Origin: Stutzerimonas urumqiensis
GTDB taxonomy: Bacteria; Pseudomonadota; Gammaproteobacteria; Pseudomonadales; Pseudomonadaceae
DNA length: 64,000 nt
NCBI RefSeq assembly: GCF_003640395.1
Contig: NZ_RBZQ01000010.1
Span: 95,826 to 159,825, forward strand
Direction of reading: 5' to 3'
Shown here: in pieces, positions 40,258-49,202 of the stretch
Layout: each line of letters begins with the position of its first letter
Numbering within the stretch: the first letter of the stretch is position 1
Made by a program: the position numbers and the translations under genes
Notes under the pieces: model-generated
Seen by the model: the letters and a program-made list of their open reading frames with translations, nothing else
Told to the model about the DNA's origin: nothing
Database searches by the model: none

Positions 40258-40299
40258 GACCGTGTGAAGACCACTGCGCTCGCCAGGTTTCACACGGTC
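40258..40299. terminator. Convergent hairpin between pilZ gene and mlaA
   Basis: Perfect 11-bp stem GACCGTGTGAA / TTCACACGGTC with a 20-nt loop, in the gap between two convergent genes. The T-runs are poor on both strands. Confidence 0.55.
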
Positions 40300-40320
40300 T
40301 GATCGACGGGCCTTTCGAAC

Positions 40321-41013
40321 TCAGAAATCATCCTCGACCTGGCCGTCCTGAACGCGGAACTCCCGGTTCTGCAGGTAGGCATTGCGTACGAAGACATAGC
40401 GGTCGCCGGTGATCATGCGCTCTGCCGACAGCAGCTCCGCCCGGGTATCGACCGTCTCGATGCCGCGCATCGTGTTGCGCGCAGCGACATCGCCCATATA
40501 AGGATAGGGTTGCAGGTAAGCGTCCGGCACGCGGCCGAAGGCATCGCGCACCGTGCTCGGGCCGAACAGCGGCAGCACCAGGTAGGGGCCGCTGCCAAGA
40601 CCCCAGGCACCGAGCGTCTGTCCGAAATCTTCGTCGTTGCGCGTCAGCCCCATCGGGGTCGCCACGTCGAACAGACCCAGCACACCGAAGGTCGTGTTGA
40701 AGAGGATGCGGCTGGCATCGATGCCGGCATCACGCATCTTGCCTTGCAGCAGGTCGTTACCCAGCACGACGACATCGCCAAGGTTTCCGAAGAAATTGCC
40801 GATGCTGTCTTCCACCGGGTCCGGCGTGACGCGCTGGTAACCCTTGGCCAGCGGCTTGAGGGTGTAGGTATCAAGCGTATCGTTGAACCGGAACACCGCC
40901 CGGTTGAAGCCTTCCCAAGGGTCCTGCTCCGCCGCGGCGACCGGCAGCGACACCGCACCCCATCCCAGCACCGCAACCATCAGCCAGCCCCGACCTGCCT
41001 TCATCCTTTGCAT
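40321..41013 (-). CDS. mlaA: MlaA/VacJ family outer-membrane lipid-asymmetry protein
   Basis: 230 residues from the ATG at 41013 (MQRMKAGRGWLMVAVLGWGA), with AGGGG about 7 nt upstream; a second ATG at 41004 is possible but badly spaced. The signal sequence lacks an obvious lipobox cysteine (LPVAAAEQD), unlike E. coli MlaA. The conserved core is present: DPWEGFNRAVFRFND, GNFFGNLGDV, TFGVLGLFDVA, DFGQTLGAWGLGSGPYLVLP. It removes misplaced phospholipid from the outer leaflet and hands it to MlaC. Confidence 0.92.
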   Translation of the reverse strand: MQRMKAGRGWLMVAVLGWGAVSLPVAAAEQDPWEGFNRAVFRFNDTLDTYTLKPLAKGYQRVTPDPVEDSIGNFFGNLGDVVVLGNDLLQGKMRDAGIDASRILFNTTFGVLGLFDVATPMGLTRNDEDFGQTLGAWGLGSGPYLVLPLFGPSTVRDAFGRVPDAYLQPYPYMGDVAARNTMRGIETVDTRAELLSAERMITGDRYVFVRNAYLQNREFRVQDGQVEDDF

Positions 41014-41205
41014 ACCAGACCCCTGCGTTGAGTGGATGGCTGACCGCCACCGAAAGGCCGCCAGTATAAAGCCAAGCCAGCACGGCCAGGCAGCCATGCC
41101 GCGATGCTCCGACACATTGCAGGTCAGCCACGGACTGCTATACCGACGATAGGACCTTTACCGCGCTCATGCTGTCCATCCGACATAGCGACGGAGGATC
41201 GGAAC

Positions 41206-41472
41206 ATGCCCACACGGGAACTTCAGACTCAGCTTGAACTGCTGCGAAGCCAGCTACGCGAAGATGCCCCGCTGACCGAAGAGGAGCGCGCCGCGCTGCT
41301 GGCCATCACACGGGATATCGAATCGCGGCTCGAGCGTCAGGGCGTAGGCGAACCGGACGACTCGCTCGTCGATGGGGTCAACCTTGCGGTGGAGCGCTTC
41401 GAAGTCAGCCATCCCAGCACGGCGATGACGCTACGCAACATCATGCAAACGCTCGCCAGCATGGGTATTTGA
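41206..41472 (+). CDS. DUF4404 family small protein
   Basis: 88 residues from the ATG at 41206, with GGAGGA and GGAAC just upstream. Mostly alpha-helical and acidic (LQTQLELLRSQLREDAPLTEEERAALLAI), ending in HPSTAMTLRNIMQTLASMGI, which is the DUF4404 signature region. No signal peptide or membrane segment. Function unknown. It converges with queF, with a 9-bp gap. Confidence 0.8.
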   Translation: MPTRELQTQLELLRSQLREDAPLTEEERAALLAITRDIESRLERQGVGEPDDSLVDGVNLAVERFEVSHPSTAMTLRNIMQTLASMGI

Positions 41473-41481
41473 CGGCATCGC

Positions 41482-42312
41482 TCACTGCCGGGCGATACGG
41501 GCATTCGGCCAGGCGAGCGCCTCGGTGCTTCGATAGGGATTGATGTCCAGCCCCCCTCGCCTCACGTACCGCGCATAAACGGTCAGGCGCTCGGGTTCGA
41601 GCAGCCGCTGCAAGTCCATGAAGATGCGTTCGACGCATTGCTCGTGGAAGTCAGCGTGCTGACGGTAGCTGACGATGTAGGTCAGCAGGCTCTCTGGAAT
41701 CAGCTCCGCCCCGACGTATTCCACCACGAGGCTGCCCCAGTCCGGCTGGCCCGTGACGGGGCAATTGGACCGGAGCAGGTGGCTGTGCAGGCTGGCCTCG
41801 ACCCGGCTGTCCTGCCGGCAGCGCAGCAGCCCTGCATCCGGCTGGTCGTAGGCCTCGATCCGCACGTCCAACTCATCGATGCAGCGGCCCGGCAAGGGCG
41901 CTATCCCTTCACGCTCAACCTCTGCGAGCGAACGAACGCTGACGGACACCGGCTTGCCGGCGACCTGTGAGAGGTCTTCAGCCAGGCGTAGCTGTAGCGC
42001 CTGCACGTCGGCGAACACGCTCTGATTGAGCGAATTGAGGTAAAGCTTGAACGACTTCGACTCGATGATGTTCGGCGAGTCGGCCGGAATGGAGAAACTG
42101 CCGACCGCGACCACTGGCTTGCCCGACGGCAACAGCCAGGACAGCTCGTAGCTGTTCCAGACATCGACGCCCCGGTAAGGAAGCGTCTCGGCGGTGAGGC
42201 CCAGCTCGGCCCACTTGGTGGTGCGGGCGATGGGAAAGAGCAACGACGGATCGTAGCTTGCGGTGTAGGCGGTCGATTTCCCCAGCGGGGACTGCTCGGC
42301 GGGATGGTGCAT
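41482..42312 (-). CDS. queF: NADPH-dependent 7-cyano-7-deazaguanine reductase
   Basis: 276 residues, the long (YqcD/E. coli-like) form with two tunnelling-fold halves. [14 protein letters not shown] is the QueF motif, and [14 protein letters not shown] contains the catalytic cysteine that forms the thioimide with preQ0. It reduces preQ0 to preQ1 in queuosine tRNA modification. The N-terminus [16 protein letters not shown] is typical. It lies on the same strand downstream of the ABC genes. Confidence 0.94.
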   Translation of the reverse strand: MHHPAEQSPLGKSTAYTASYDPSLLFPIARTTKWAELGLTAETLPYRGVDVWNSYELSWLLPSGKPVVAVGSFSIPADSPNIIESKSFKLYLNSLNQSVFADVQALQLRLAEDLSQVAGKPVSVSVRSLAEVEREGIAPLPGRCIDELDVRIEAYDQPDAGLLRCRQDSRVEASLHSHLLRSNCPVTGQPDWGSLVVEYVGAELIPESLLTYIVSYRQHADFHEQCVERIFMDLQRLLEPERLTVYARYVRRGGLDINPYRSTEALAWPNARIARQ

Positions 42313-42384
42313 GCGGGCTCGTCAGGGCGGAAAAAGCGGCGAGTTTATCGCCTTCCGCCCCGGTGCACCCGGTTGGACGACGAA

Positions 42385-43164
42385 TTACTGCCGCATGCCG
42401 CGGCCGCTCTTCAACAACCGGATGCAAAACAGGTACAGCAGTACGGCGGCGATCGCCATGAAGCCGATGGCCGTGCCGATGCTGATGTCCGACACGCCCA
42501 GTATTCCATAGCGGAACGCGTTGACCATATGCAGGATCGGGTTGGCGAGCGAAACCGTCTGCCAGACGTCAGGCAACAGGTGGATCGAGTAAAACACCCC
42601 GCCCAGGTAGGTCAGCGGCGTCAGGATGAAGGTCGGCACGATCGAGATGTCATCGAAGTTGCGCGCGTAGACGGCATTGATGAAGCCGCCGAAGGCGAAG
42701 ATCGTGGCCGTCAGCACCATCACGATCACCGTCACGCCGATGTGGTGGACCTGCAACTGGGTGAAAAACATCGACAGCAGCGTCACGATGATCGCCACCG
42801 CCAGCCCCCGCGCGATCCCACCCAGCGCGAAGCCGGTCAGGATCACGTGCGGCGAGACGGGCGAGACCAGCAACTCCTCGATGGAGCGATGGAACTTGGT
42901 GCCGAAGAAGCTGGACACCACGTTGCTGTATGCGTTGGTGATCACCGACATCATGATCAGCCCCGGCACGATGTACTCCATATAGGTGAAGCCATCCATC
43001 TCCCCGATGCGCTGGCCGATCAGCCGGCCGAAGATGACGAAATAAAGCACCATCGTGATGGCCGGAGGCAGCAGCGTCTGCGGCCAGATGCGCATGAACC
43101 GGCGGATTTCCCGATAGACGATGGTGTTGAGCGCGACCAGATTGGCCCGTAGTTCGGCGTTCAT
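42385..43164 (-). CDS. ABC-2 type transporter permease (YadH-like)
   Basis: 259 residues, six predicted membrane helices, starting MNAELRANLVALNTIVYREI. The ABC-2 signature region is seen around PLTYLGGVFYSIHLLPDVWQ, which matches the YadH/DrrB class. The start overlaps the ATPase stop by 4 bp (the stop at 43161-43163 lies within the permease start region), so the two form one exporter. The substrate is unknown; polysaccharide or drug export is the common guess and is not supported by context. Confidence 0.88.
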   Translation of the reverse strand: MNAELRANLVALNTIVYREIRRFMRIWPQTLLPPAITMVLYFVIFGRLIGQRIGEMDGFTYMEYIVPGLIMMSVITNAYSNVVSSFFGTKFHRSIEELLVSPVSPHVILTGFALGGIARGLAVAIIVTLLSMFFTQLQVHHIGVTVIVMVLTATIFAFGGFINAVYARNFDDISIVPTFILTPLTYLGGVFYSIHLLPDVWQTVSLANPILHMVNAFRYGILGVSDISIGTAIGFMAIAAVLLYLFCIRLLKSGRGMRQ

Positions 43165-44093
43165 TTGGCCTCCTTGGCGAGGTTGTTCTCTACCAGCGAG
43201 ACGAACAGTTCCTCCAATCGGTTGGTCTTGTTGCGCAGGCTCAGCACCTCTATGCCCTGGAGGGCGAGTAGACGAAACAGCTCGGTGACGCCCTGGCTTT
43301 TCTCGACCTGGACTTCCAGCGTGTGGTGGTCGACCAGCCTTGCCGGATACGCACCCAGCTCAGGCGGAACCAGCTGCGACTCCTTGAGATCGAGCAGGAA
43401 GGTCTCGACATGCAGCTGCTTGAGCAACTCGCGCATGCTCGTGTTCTTGACGATCTGACCATGGTCGATGATGCCGATGTTGCGGCACAACTGCTCGGCC
43501 TCCTCCAGGTAGTGAGTCGTCAGGATGATGGTGATGCCCTGCCGGTTGAGATCGGTCAGGAAGCTCCACATCGAGCGGCGCAGCTCGATGTCCACGCCGG
43601 CGGTGGGCTCGTCGAGAATCAACAGGCGCGGCTGGTGGATCAGCGCCCGGGCGATCATCAAGCGCCGCTTCATGCCACCTGACAGCATCCGTGACGGCAC
43701 GTCGCGCTTGTCCCACAGCCCAAGCTGGTTCAGGTACTGCTCCGCCCTCGCCTTCGCGATACGGGCTGGAATGCCGTAATACCCGGCCTGGGTCACGAGG
43801 ATGTCGAAGGCCTTCTCGAACTGGTTGAAGTTGAACTCCTGCGGCACGACCCCAAGGCAGCGCTTGAGCGCCGCCGGGTCGCGGTCGAGATCGTTGCCGA
43901 ACACCTGCACGGTCCCGCCGCTCTTGTTCACCAGAGTCGAAAGGATGCCGATGGTGGTGGACTTGCCCGCTCCGTTCGGCCCCAGCAAGGCGAAGAAATC
44001 GCCTTCGGCGACGTCCAGATCGATGCCCTTCAAGGCCTGGAAGCCGTTGCCGTAGATTTTCGTGAGGTTCCGAATGGACAGAGCTGGATTCAT
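43161..44093 (-). CDS. ABC transporter ATP-binding protein (YadG-like)
   Basis: 310 residues from the ATG at 44093; an in-frame GTG at 44102 is an alternative. Walker A LGPNGAGKST, signature LSGGMKRRLMIARA, Walker B LLILDEPTAGVD and switch LTTHYLEEAEQLCRNIGII are all intact. The C-terminal ~80 residues are the extra domain typical of ABC-2 exporter ATPases. It is coupled with the permease by overlap. Confidence 0.9.
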   Translation of the reverse strand: MNPALSIRNLTKIYGNGFQALKGIDLDVAEGDFFALLGPNGAGKSTTIGILSTLVNKSGGTVQVFGNDLDRDPAALKRCLGVVPQEFNFNQFEKAFDILVTQAGYYGIPARIAKARAEQYLNQLGLWDKRDVPSRMLSGGMKRRLMIARALIHQPRLLILDEPTAGVDIELRRSMWSFLTDLNRQGITIILTTHYLEEAEQLCRNIGIIDHGQIVKNTSMRELLKQLHVETFLLDLKESQLVPPELGAYPARLVDHHTLEVQVEKSQGVTELFRLLALQGIEVLSLRNKTNRLEELFVSLVENNLAKEAK

Positions 44094-44308
44094 CGGATGC
44101 ACGCTCGTAGCCGCAAAGAAGGAAAGCTAGATGGGGATTGTCTCGGCAAAATGCAACCGCGGCCCCAGCGGCATTCCCGAACTCCGCCAGTGGTACGGGG
44201 GTCACTGAGTAGACGCGCGGCGTCCCGACTGCCGCCCGCCTCCGATGGCCTGCCTGTCACGCCGCGACGACGGCCCGGCCATCGATCATCAACCGCAAGG
44301 AGGTCGCA

Positions 44309-46756
44309 ATGGCTTGGCTCTGGATAGTGGTTCTGCTGCTCGGCGTGGCGCTGCTCGCCCACCTCGGCGTACCTGCGATCGCCTCGCTGACGATTGTCGC
44401 CCTGTACCTGGTCGCCATGGGTGTCTCGGAGAGCGTACCGGCCGGTTTGATGGTCCTGTTCTGGTTGCTGTGGGCCGTCGTCGCCGTCTTCCTGTTGGCA
44501 ACCGACCTGCGCCGCCGCTATTTCAGCGCGCCGATGTTCGAGTGGTTCAAGACCGTCTTGCCACCCATTTCCGCGACCGAGCGGGACGCGATCGATGCCG
44601 GTACCGTCTGGTGGGATGGTGAGCTATTCAGCGGACGACCCGATTGGCGTCGCTTGCTGGACTATCCCCGCCCGCGCCTCACGGAGGAGGAACAGGCCTT
44701 CCTGGACGGCCCTACCGAGACCCTGTGCGCGATGGTCAGCGAGTGGGACATCGCTCAACGCATGGATTTGCCCGCGCACGCCTGGGACTACATCAAGGCG
44801 CAGGGCTTCTTCGCGCTGATCATTCCCAAGGCGTACGGCGGAAAGGGATTCTCGGCGTTCGCCCATTCCCAGGTGGTCATGAAGCTCGCCACGCGCAGCA
44901 ACGATCTCGCCAGCACCGTGATGGTGCCCAACTCCCTCGGACCAGCCGAATTACTGCTGCGCTACGGCACCGATCGACAGCGCGAGCACTACCTGCCCAG
45001 GCTGGCTGACGGTCGGGATATCCCCTGCTTCGCCCTGACCGGACCCTATGCGGGCTCCGACGCCGGCGCGATGAACGACACCGGCGTGGTCTGCCGAGGC
45101 CAGTGGCTGGGTGAGGACGTCATCGGTCTGCGGCTGAACTGGGAGAAGCGCTACATCACGCTCGGGCCGGTCGCCACGCTGCTGGGGGTCGCGTTCAAGA
45201 CCTACGATCCGGACCATTTGCTGGGCGACGAGACCGACCTCGGGATCAGCCTGGCGCTCATCCCGACCGATACCGTCGGAGTCGATATCGGGCGTCGTCA
45301 CCTCCCGCTCGGGGCCGCCTTCATGAACGGCCCCAACTGGGGCAAGGACGTCTTCGTCCCGCTGGATGCCGTGATCGGCGGTCGCGAGATGCTCGGCAAG
45401 GGCTGGATGATGCTGATGAACTGCCTCTCGGTCGGCCGATCGATCTCTCTGCCGGCAACCGGCACCAGCGCCGCCAAGCTGTGCAGCTACGTGAGCGGAC
45501 GCTATGCGCGGGTGCGCGAGCAATTCAATGTCCCGCTCGAACGCTTCGAAGGCATACAGGCCCCGCTCGCCCGCATCGGCGGCAATGCGTGGCTGATGGA
45601 CGGCGCGCGCAGCCTGACGGCCCTGGCGGTCGATCTCGGCGAGCGGCCATCGGTACTGTCGGCCATCCTGAAATATCACCTCACCGAACGCGGCCGCGAG
45701 TGCATTTCCCATGCGATGGACATCCACGGCGGCAAGGGCATCATGCTCGGCCCGAACAACTACCTGGCGCGCTCCTGGCTCAGCGCGCCGATCTCGATCA
45801 CGGTCGAGGGGGCGAACATCCTGTCGCGCAACCTGATGATCTTCGGCCAGGGCGCCATTCGCTGCCATCCCTTCGTCCTCCGCGAGATGGAGACCCTGCT
45901 CGAGCCGGATCACGAGCAGGCCATCGCGCGCTTCGACAAGGTGCTGCTCGAACACATCGGTTTCGCGGTACGCAACGCGGCCAGCACCTTGATACTCAGC
46001 CTGAGCCTGGGATTGCTCGGCCGGGCTCCCGGCGACGCGACCGCGCAGCCCTACTTCCGTGCACTCGATCGCCTCGCAGCGGCCTTCGCGATGCTCGCCG
46101 ACCTGTCGATGATGCTGCTCGGCGGCGAACTCAAGCGCCGCGAACGCCTCTCGGCGCGCCTGGGCGACGTACTCAGCTACCTTTACCTCGGCTCGGCAGC
46201 CTTGAAGCAGTACCACGACGCCGGCCATCCCGAAGACCAGCGGCCGCTTCTGCGCTGGGCGATGGAAGATTGCCTGGCCAAGGCCGAACAGGCGCTGGAT
46301 GAGCTGCTCGCCAACTTCCCGAACCGGGTCCTCGGCGCGCTGCTGCGTCTGGTGGTATTCCCGTTCGGCCGTCGTCACAGCGGGCCTTCGGATGCGCTGG
46401 AGGCACAAGTGGCGGCGATTCTCGGACGACCGGAGGGCGATCCGGCGCTCGAATCGATCCTGTCCGGGGTCTACAGACCAGAGGACGACAACGAGCCCCT
46501 TGCAGCGCTGCGCCAGACCTACGAGGCCATCGAACGGAGCCAGCATGCCGAACGCAAGCTCGACAAGGCGCTGCGCAGTGGCGCACTGACCCTCGACGCT
46601 GATGCAGAACCGGTTCAGGCGGCGACGTTGGCCGGCGTGCTCACGCCGGAAGAAGCCGATCTGCTGCGAGCGGCCCGTCAGGCACGGCGCAAGGTGATAG
46701 ATGTCGATGACTTCGCCAAGGACGAGATCCAGCTCAGCCCCGGCCGTGTGCGCTGA
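44309..46756 (+). CDS. fadE: Acyl-CoA dehydrogenase, FadE type
   Basis: 815 residues from the ATG at 44309, with a full AAGGAGGT 4-5 nt upstream. Two to three N-terminal membrane helices (~1-70) precede the acyl-CoA dehydrogenase core (~130-520), with FALTGPYAGSDAGA (flavin/substrate motif) and MDIHGGKGIMLGPNNYLARSW followed by ITVEGANILSRNLMIFGQG. The C-terminal DUF1974 region (~520-815) is present, as in E. coli FadE. It performs the first oxidation of fatty-acid beta-oxidation at the inner membrane. Monocistronic or leading the small downstream gene. Confidence 0.94.
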   Translation: MAWLWIVVLLLGVALLAHLGVPAIASLTIVALYLVAMGVSESVPAGLMVLFWLLWAVVAVFLLATDLRRRYFSAPMFEWFKTVLPPISATERDAIDAGTVWWDGELFSGRPDWRRLLDYPRPRLTEEEQAFLDGPTETLCAMVSEWDIAQRMDLPAHAWDYIKAQGFFALIIPKAYGGKGFSAFAHSQVVMKLATRSNDLASTVMVPNSLGPAELLLRYGTDRQREHYLPRLADGRDIPCFALTGPYAGSDAGAMNDTGVVCRGQWLGEDVIGLRLNWEKRYITLGPVATLLGVAFKTYDPDHLLGDETDLGISLALIPTDTVGVDIGRRHLPLGAAFMNGPNWGKDVFVPLDAVIGGREMLGKGWMMLMNCLSVGRSISLPATGTSAAKLCSYVSGRYARVREQFNVPLERFEGIQAPLARIGGNAWLMDGARSLTALAVDLGERPSVLSAILKYHLTERGRECISHAMDIHGGKGIMLGPNNYLARSWLSAPISITVEGANILSRNLMIFGQGAIRCHPFVLREMETLLEPDHEQAIARFDKVLLEHIGFAVRNAASTLILSLSLGLLGRAPGDATAQPYFRALDRLAAAFAMLADLSMMLLGGELKRRERLSARLGDVLSYLYLGSAALKQYHDAGHPEDQRPLLRWAMEDCLAKAEQALDELLANFPNRVLGALLRLVVFPFGRRHSGPSDALEAQVAAILGRPEGDPALESILSGVYRPEDDNEPLAALRQTYEAIERSQHAERKLDKALRSGALTLDADAEPVQAATLAGVLTPEEADLLRAARQARRKVIDVDDFAKDEIQLSPGRVR

Positions 46757-46814
46757 GCCCCACAAACCAGGCGCGAGACGGCATAATCGCGCCCCCAACT
46801 GATACAGGTGCTCA

Positions 46815-47222
46815 ATGGCCAACCCGTACGTCGACCACAACCTGGCCCTGCTGGCTCATTTGCGCGGCATCCTGATCGCGATGGGCGAGTCCGGTCAGGT
46901 ATCCGAAGAGAGTCATGCGCTTTTCCTGGAGCGCTTCGACGACCTCATCATGCGTTTGCCGGATGTCCCCGAAGAACGCCACCTGGGGCAGGACCTGATC
47001 TGCCAGGTCTTTCATCGCTACCCCCAGATCGCGCACCTCGTTCCCCGCGACCTGCTGTGGTTCTTTGGCGGAGACTGCCTGCACTACATGCCGGACGAGG
47101 AGATCGCCCTGTTCCAGGCGCTGGAAGAGCGGCGCCACGAGGCCGAGATCAATGACGAACCCTTCGACTGGAATCAGGAGCGACAACTCTTGGCCCTGCC
47201 GGACCAGGATGTAAGGCACTGA
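46815..47222 (+). CDS. PA2817-family conserved hypothetical protein
   Basis: 135 residues beginning MANPYVDHNLALLAHLRGIL. Soluble, helical and acidic; contains DLLWFFGGDCLHYMPDEEI, the most conserved-looking stretch. No catalytic motif is recognised. It sits 58 bp after fadE on the same strand, in an order I recall as conserved in other pseudomonads. Function unknown. Confidence 0.75.
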   Translation: MANPYVDHNLALLAHLRGILIAMGESGQVSEESHALFLERFDDLIMRLPDVPEERHLGQDLICQVFHRYPQIAHLVPRDLLWFFGGDCLHYMPDEEIALFQALEERRHEAEINDEPFDWNQERQLLALPDQDVRH

Positions 47223-47289
47223 CGACAGCGGCAGGCGCGCATTCATGCAGCGCCTGCTCTGGGGCCTGGCTTTGGGCCTTTATTTGACG

Positions 47290-47329
47290 CAAACGAAAAC
47301 GCCTCTCCGAAGAGCGGCGTTTTCGTTTG
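47290..47329. terminator. Long hairpin between the PA2817-type gene and the tRNA genes
   Basis: Perfect 14-bp stem CAAACGAAAACGCC / GGCGTTTTCGTTTG with an inner CTC-CGAA-GAG stem-loop. It can end both the plus-strand gene and the minus-strand tRNA transcript; T-rich segments lie within the arm rather than after it. Confidence 0.8.
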
Positions 47330-47332
47330 ATT

Positions 47333-47408
<76 letters not shown>

Positions 47409-47410
47409 AA

Positions 47411-47486
47411 TGGCGTCCCCTAGGGGACTCGAACCCCTGTTACCGCCGTGAAAGGGCGGTGTCCTAGGCCACTAGACGAAGGGGAC
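47411..47486 (-). tRNA. tRNA-Glu (anticodon TTC)
   Basis: 76 nt with an encoded CCA end. The acceptor stem GTCCCCT pairs with AGGGGAC, the anticodon loop is CCTTTCACG (TTC), and the T arm is CAGGGGTTCGAGTCCCCTA. First gene of a two-tRNA unit with tRNA-Gly. Confidence 0.97.
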
Positions 47487-47559
47487 GCAGCCCGGAACTT
47501 ACAACAGACTTTCCGGCTTCCCTCGTTCTGCCATCGGCTTCACGCTGGAAGTGGCGCGC

Positions 47560-47588
47560 ATTCTATGGAGGCCCTCCAAGGCCGTCAA
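47560..47588 (-). promoter_or_regulatory. Promoter of the tRNA-Glu/Gly unit
   Basis: On the minus strand TTGACG (47583-47588), a 17-bp spacer and TAGAAT (47560-47565) form a strong sigma-70 promoter. The GC-rich stretch GCGCGCC that follows is a stringent-response discriminator of the type found at stable-RNA promoters. Confidence 0.75.
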
Positions 47589-47702
47589 CCCTTCGTCAAA
47601 ACTTTTTCGAGATCAGTGACTTCCTTGAAAAGGAGGAGCTATCAGACTGCCATGCAAGTCACTACACTCAGCCGAAATCCCGGTAGCAGAGAGGTACAGG
47701 GA

Positions 47703-48470
47703 GTGTCCCCCATACTGATCACCAGCCTCGTTCTGGGCGGCCTGTTTCTACTGGTTGCCATCGGCTACATCAATCACATCGTCGAGCGGAACAAGCTGGA
47801 GAAGGCTCGGTTGAAGGCCGACCTGAGCGACCGCGTCCGGCGCTGCGCCAACCTGGCCGACTCCATTCCCGGACAGATGGTGACGACGCCGCTCCTGCAT
47901 GCCCTCGCCCGGCTCGAGCTGCACCTGTGCGAGCGACTCCAGCCTCTGGATCGCCACAACGCCACTCTTGGGCAGCGCATGGAGCGCCTGCGCGCCAGCC
48001 TCTCCCAGGGCGATGGCGCCGATGCGCGCGTACCTCCGCAACCGATCATGTCCGAAGCCAAGGCCAAGGAAGTACGCTTCCTGCTCGAGGACCTCGTCGC
48101 CCAGATGACCTGGGGCGCCAAGGAGGGCCTGCTCGATGCCAGCGAAGCCAAGCGCTGGATACGCGAGGCGCAGCGAATGTCGGTCCTGCTGCACATCGAG
48201 TTCTTTTCCAATGTCGGCCGCCAGGCGTTGCAGCAGAACCAACCCCGGCAGGCGCGCCTGGCCTTCGAGCGCGGCGTTCAATACATCCGCAAGCAGCCCG
48301 ATCCCACCGCATTCAAGGCGCAACTCGCCAAGCTCGAGGCGCAGCTCGAACATACCAACGCGTTGGTACTGGAGCAGGGTCAGCCGAAGGATGACGAACC
48401 GAGCGAGCTCACCGATGGCCTGCGCTCGCTGGATGACGAAGACTGGAAAAAGAAGAACATCTACGAATAA
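47703..48470 (+). CDS. Membrane-anchored conserved hypothetical protein
   Basis: 255 residues from the GTG at 47703, which has AGAGAGG about 8 nt upstream; the ATG at 47652 is in frame, but its nearest ribosome site is 14 nt away. The N-terminus is one transmembrane helix (PILITSLVLGGLFLLVAIGYI). The rest is cytoplasmic, helical, with a lysine/arginine-rich stretch after the helix and a TPR-like segment (FERGVQYIRKQ). It ends in acidic DEDWKKKNIYE. Related proteins are loosely labelled DNA repair protein, which the sequence does not support. It lies 29 bp before the GST gene. Confidence 0.7.
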   Translation: MSPILITSLVLGGLFLLVAIGYINHIVERNKLEKARLKADLSDRVRRCANLADSIPGQMVTTPLLHALARLELHLCERLQPLDRHNATLGQRMERLRASLSQGDGADARVPPQPIMSEAKAKEVRFLLEDLVAQMTWGAKEGLLDASEAKRWIREAQRMSVLLHIEFFSNVGRQALQQNQPRQARLAFERGVQYIRKQPDPTAFKAQLAKLEAQLEHTNALVLEQGQPKDDEPSELTDGLRSLDDEDWKKKNIYE

Positions 48471-48499
48471 CCGGACTGGCAACCAGACGAGGAAGCGCC

Positions 48500-49168
48500 A
48501 TGAGCCTGACCGTTTTCGGAGCTCCACTGTCCCCTTTCGTGCGCAAGGTACGGCTATGCCTGCTGGAAAAGCAGGTCGATTACGAACTTGAGTTCGTCAT
48601 GCCCTTCACGCCACCGGACTGGTATTACGAGCTCAATCCGCTGGGCCGCATTCCGGCGCTGCGCGACGACCAGGTGACGCTCGCCGACTCCAGCGTGATC
48701 TGCCAATACCTGAACGAACGCCACCCCACTAACGACCTCCTCGGCAGCACCCCGGCGGCACGCGCTCAGGTTCGCTGGCTGGAAAAATACGCGGACTATG
48801 AAATCGCCCCCCTGGCGACGTTCACCGTATTCGCCAACCGGCTGCTCAAACCCAGCATGGGCAAGCCCTGCGACGAAGCGCTCGTGCAAAAGGCGCTCAA
48901 TGAAAAACTGCCCCCGCACTTCGATTATCTGGAGCGGCAGCTCGGCGAGCGCGAGTACTTCGTGGAAGATCGGCTCTCAATGGCCGACATCGCCGTCGCC
49001 TGCCAGTTGATCAACCTGGAACACGGCGAAGAGACGGTCGATGCCACTCGCTGGCCCGGGCTGGCGGCTCACCTCGCCCGGATGAAGGCGCGCCAATCGG
49101 TCGGGCAGATCCTGCCGAGCGAACAGCGGATGGTGGAAAAGCTCCGGGCACAGGCGCCACAGGCCTAA
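48500..49168 (+). CDS. Glutathione S-transferase family protein
   Basis: 222 residues. The N-terminal thioredoxin-like domain has FGAPLSPFVRKVRLCLLEK (Ser/Pro active-site region) and LADSSVICQYLNER (glutathione-binding motif). A helical C-terminal domain includes VEDRLSMADIAVACQL, the conserved N-capping box. Substrate unknown; a cytoplasmic detoxification or stress role is the family norm. Confidence 0.88.
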   Translation: MSLTVFGAPLSPFVRKVRLCLLEKQVDYELEFVMPFTPPDWYYELNPLGRIPALRDDQVTLADSSVICQYLNERHPTNDLLGSTPAARAQVRWLEKYADYEIAPLATFTVFANRLLKPSMGKPCDEALVQKALNEKLPPHFDYLERQLGEREYFVEDRLSMADIAVACQLINLEHGEETVDATRWPGLAAHLARMKARQSVGQILPSEQRMVEKLRAQAPQA

Positions 49169-49174
49169 TGAAAC

Positions 49175-49201
49175 CGTCGGGCGCAATCATCGCGCCCGAC
49201 G
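49175..49201. terminator. Convergent hairpin after the GST gene
   Basis: Perfect 10-bp stem CGTCGGGCGC / GCGCCCGACG with loop AATCATC, between convergent genes and touching the end of the minus-strand ATPase gene. Weak T-runs. Confidence 0.6.
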
Positions 49202-49202
49202 C

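Noticed and set aside
44951..46840. 629-codon minus-strand open frame opposite fadE
   Set aside because: Shadow of an intact FadE with a strong ribosome site.
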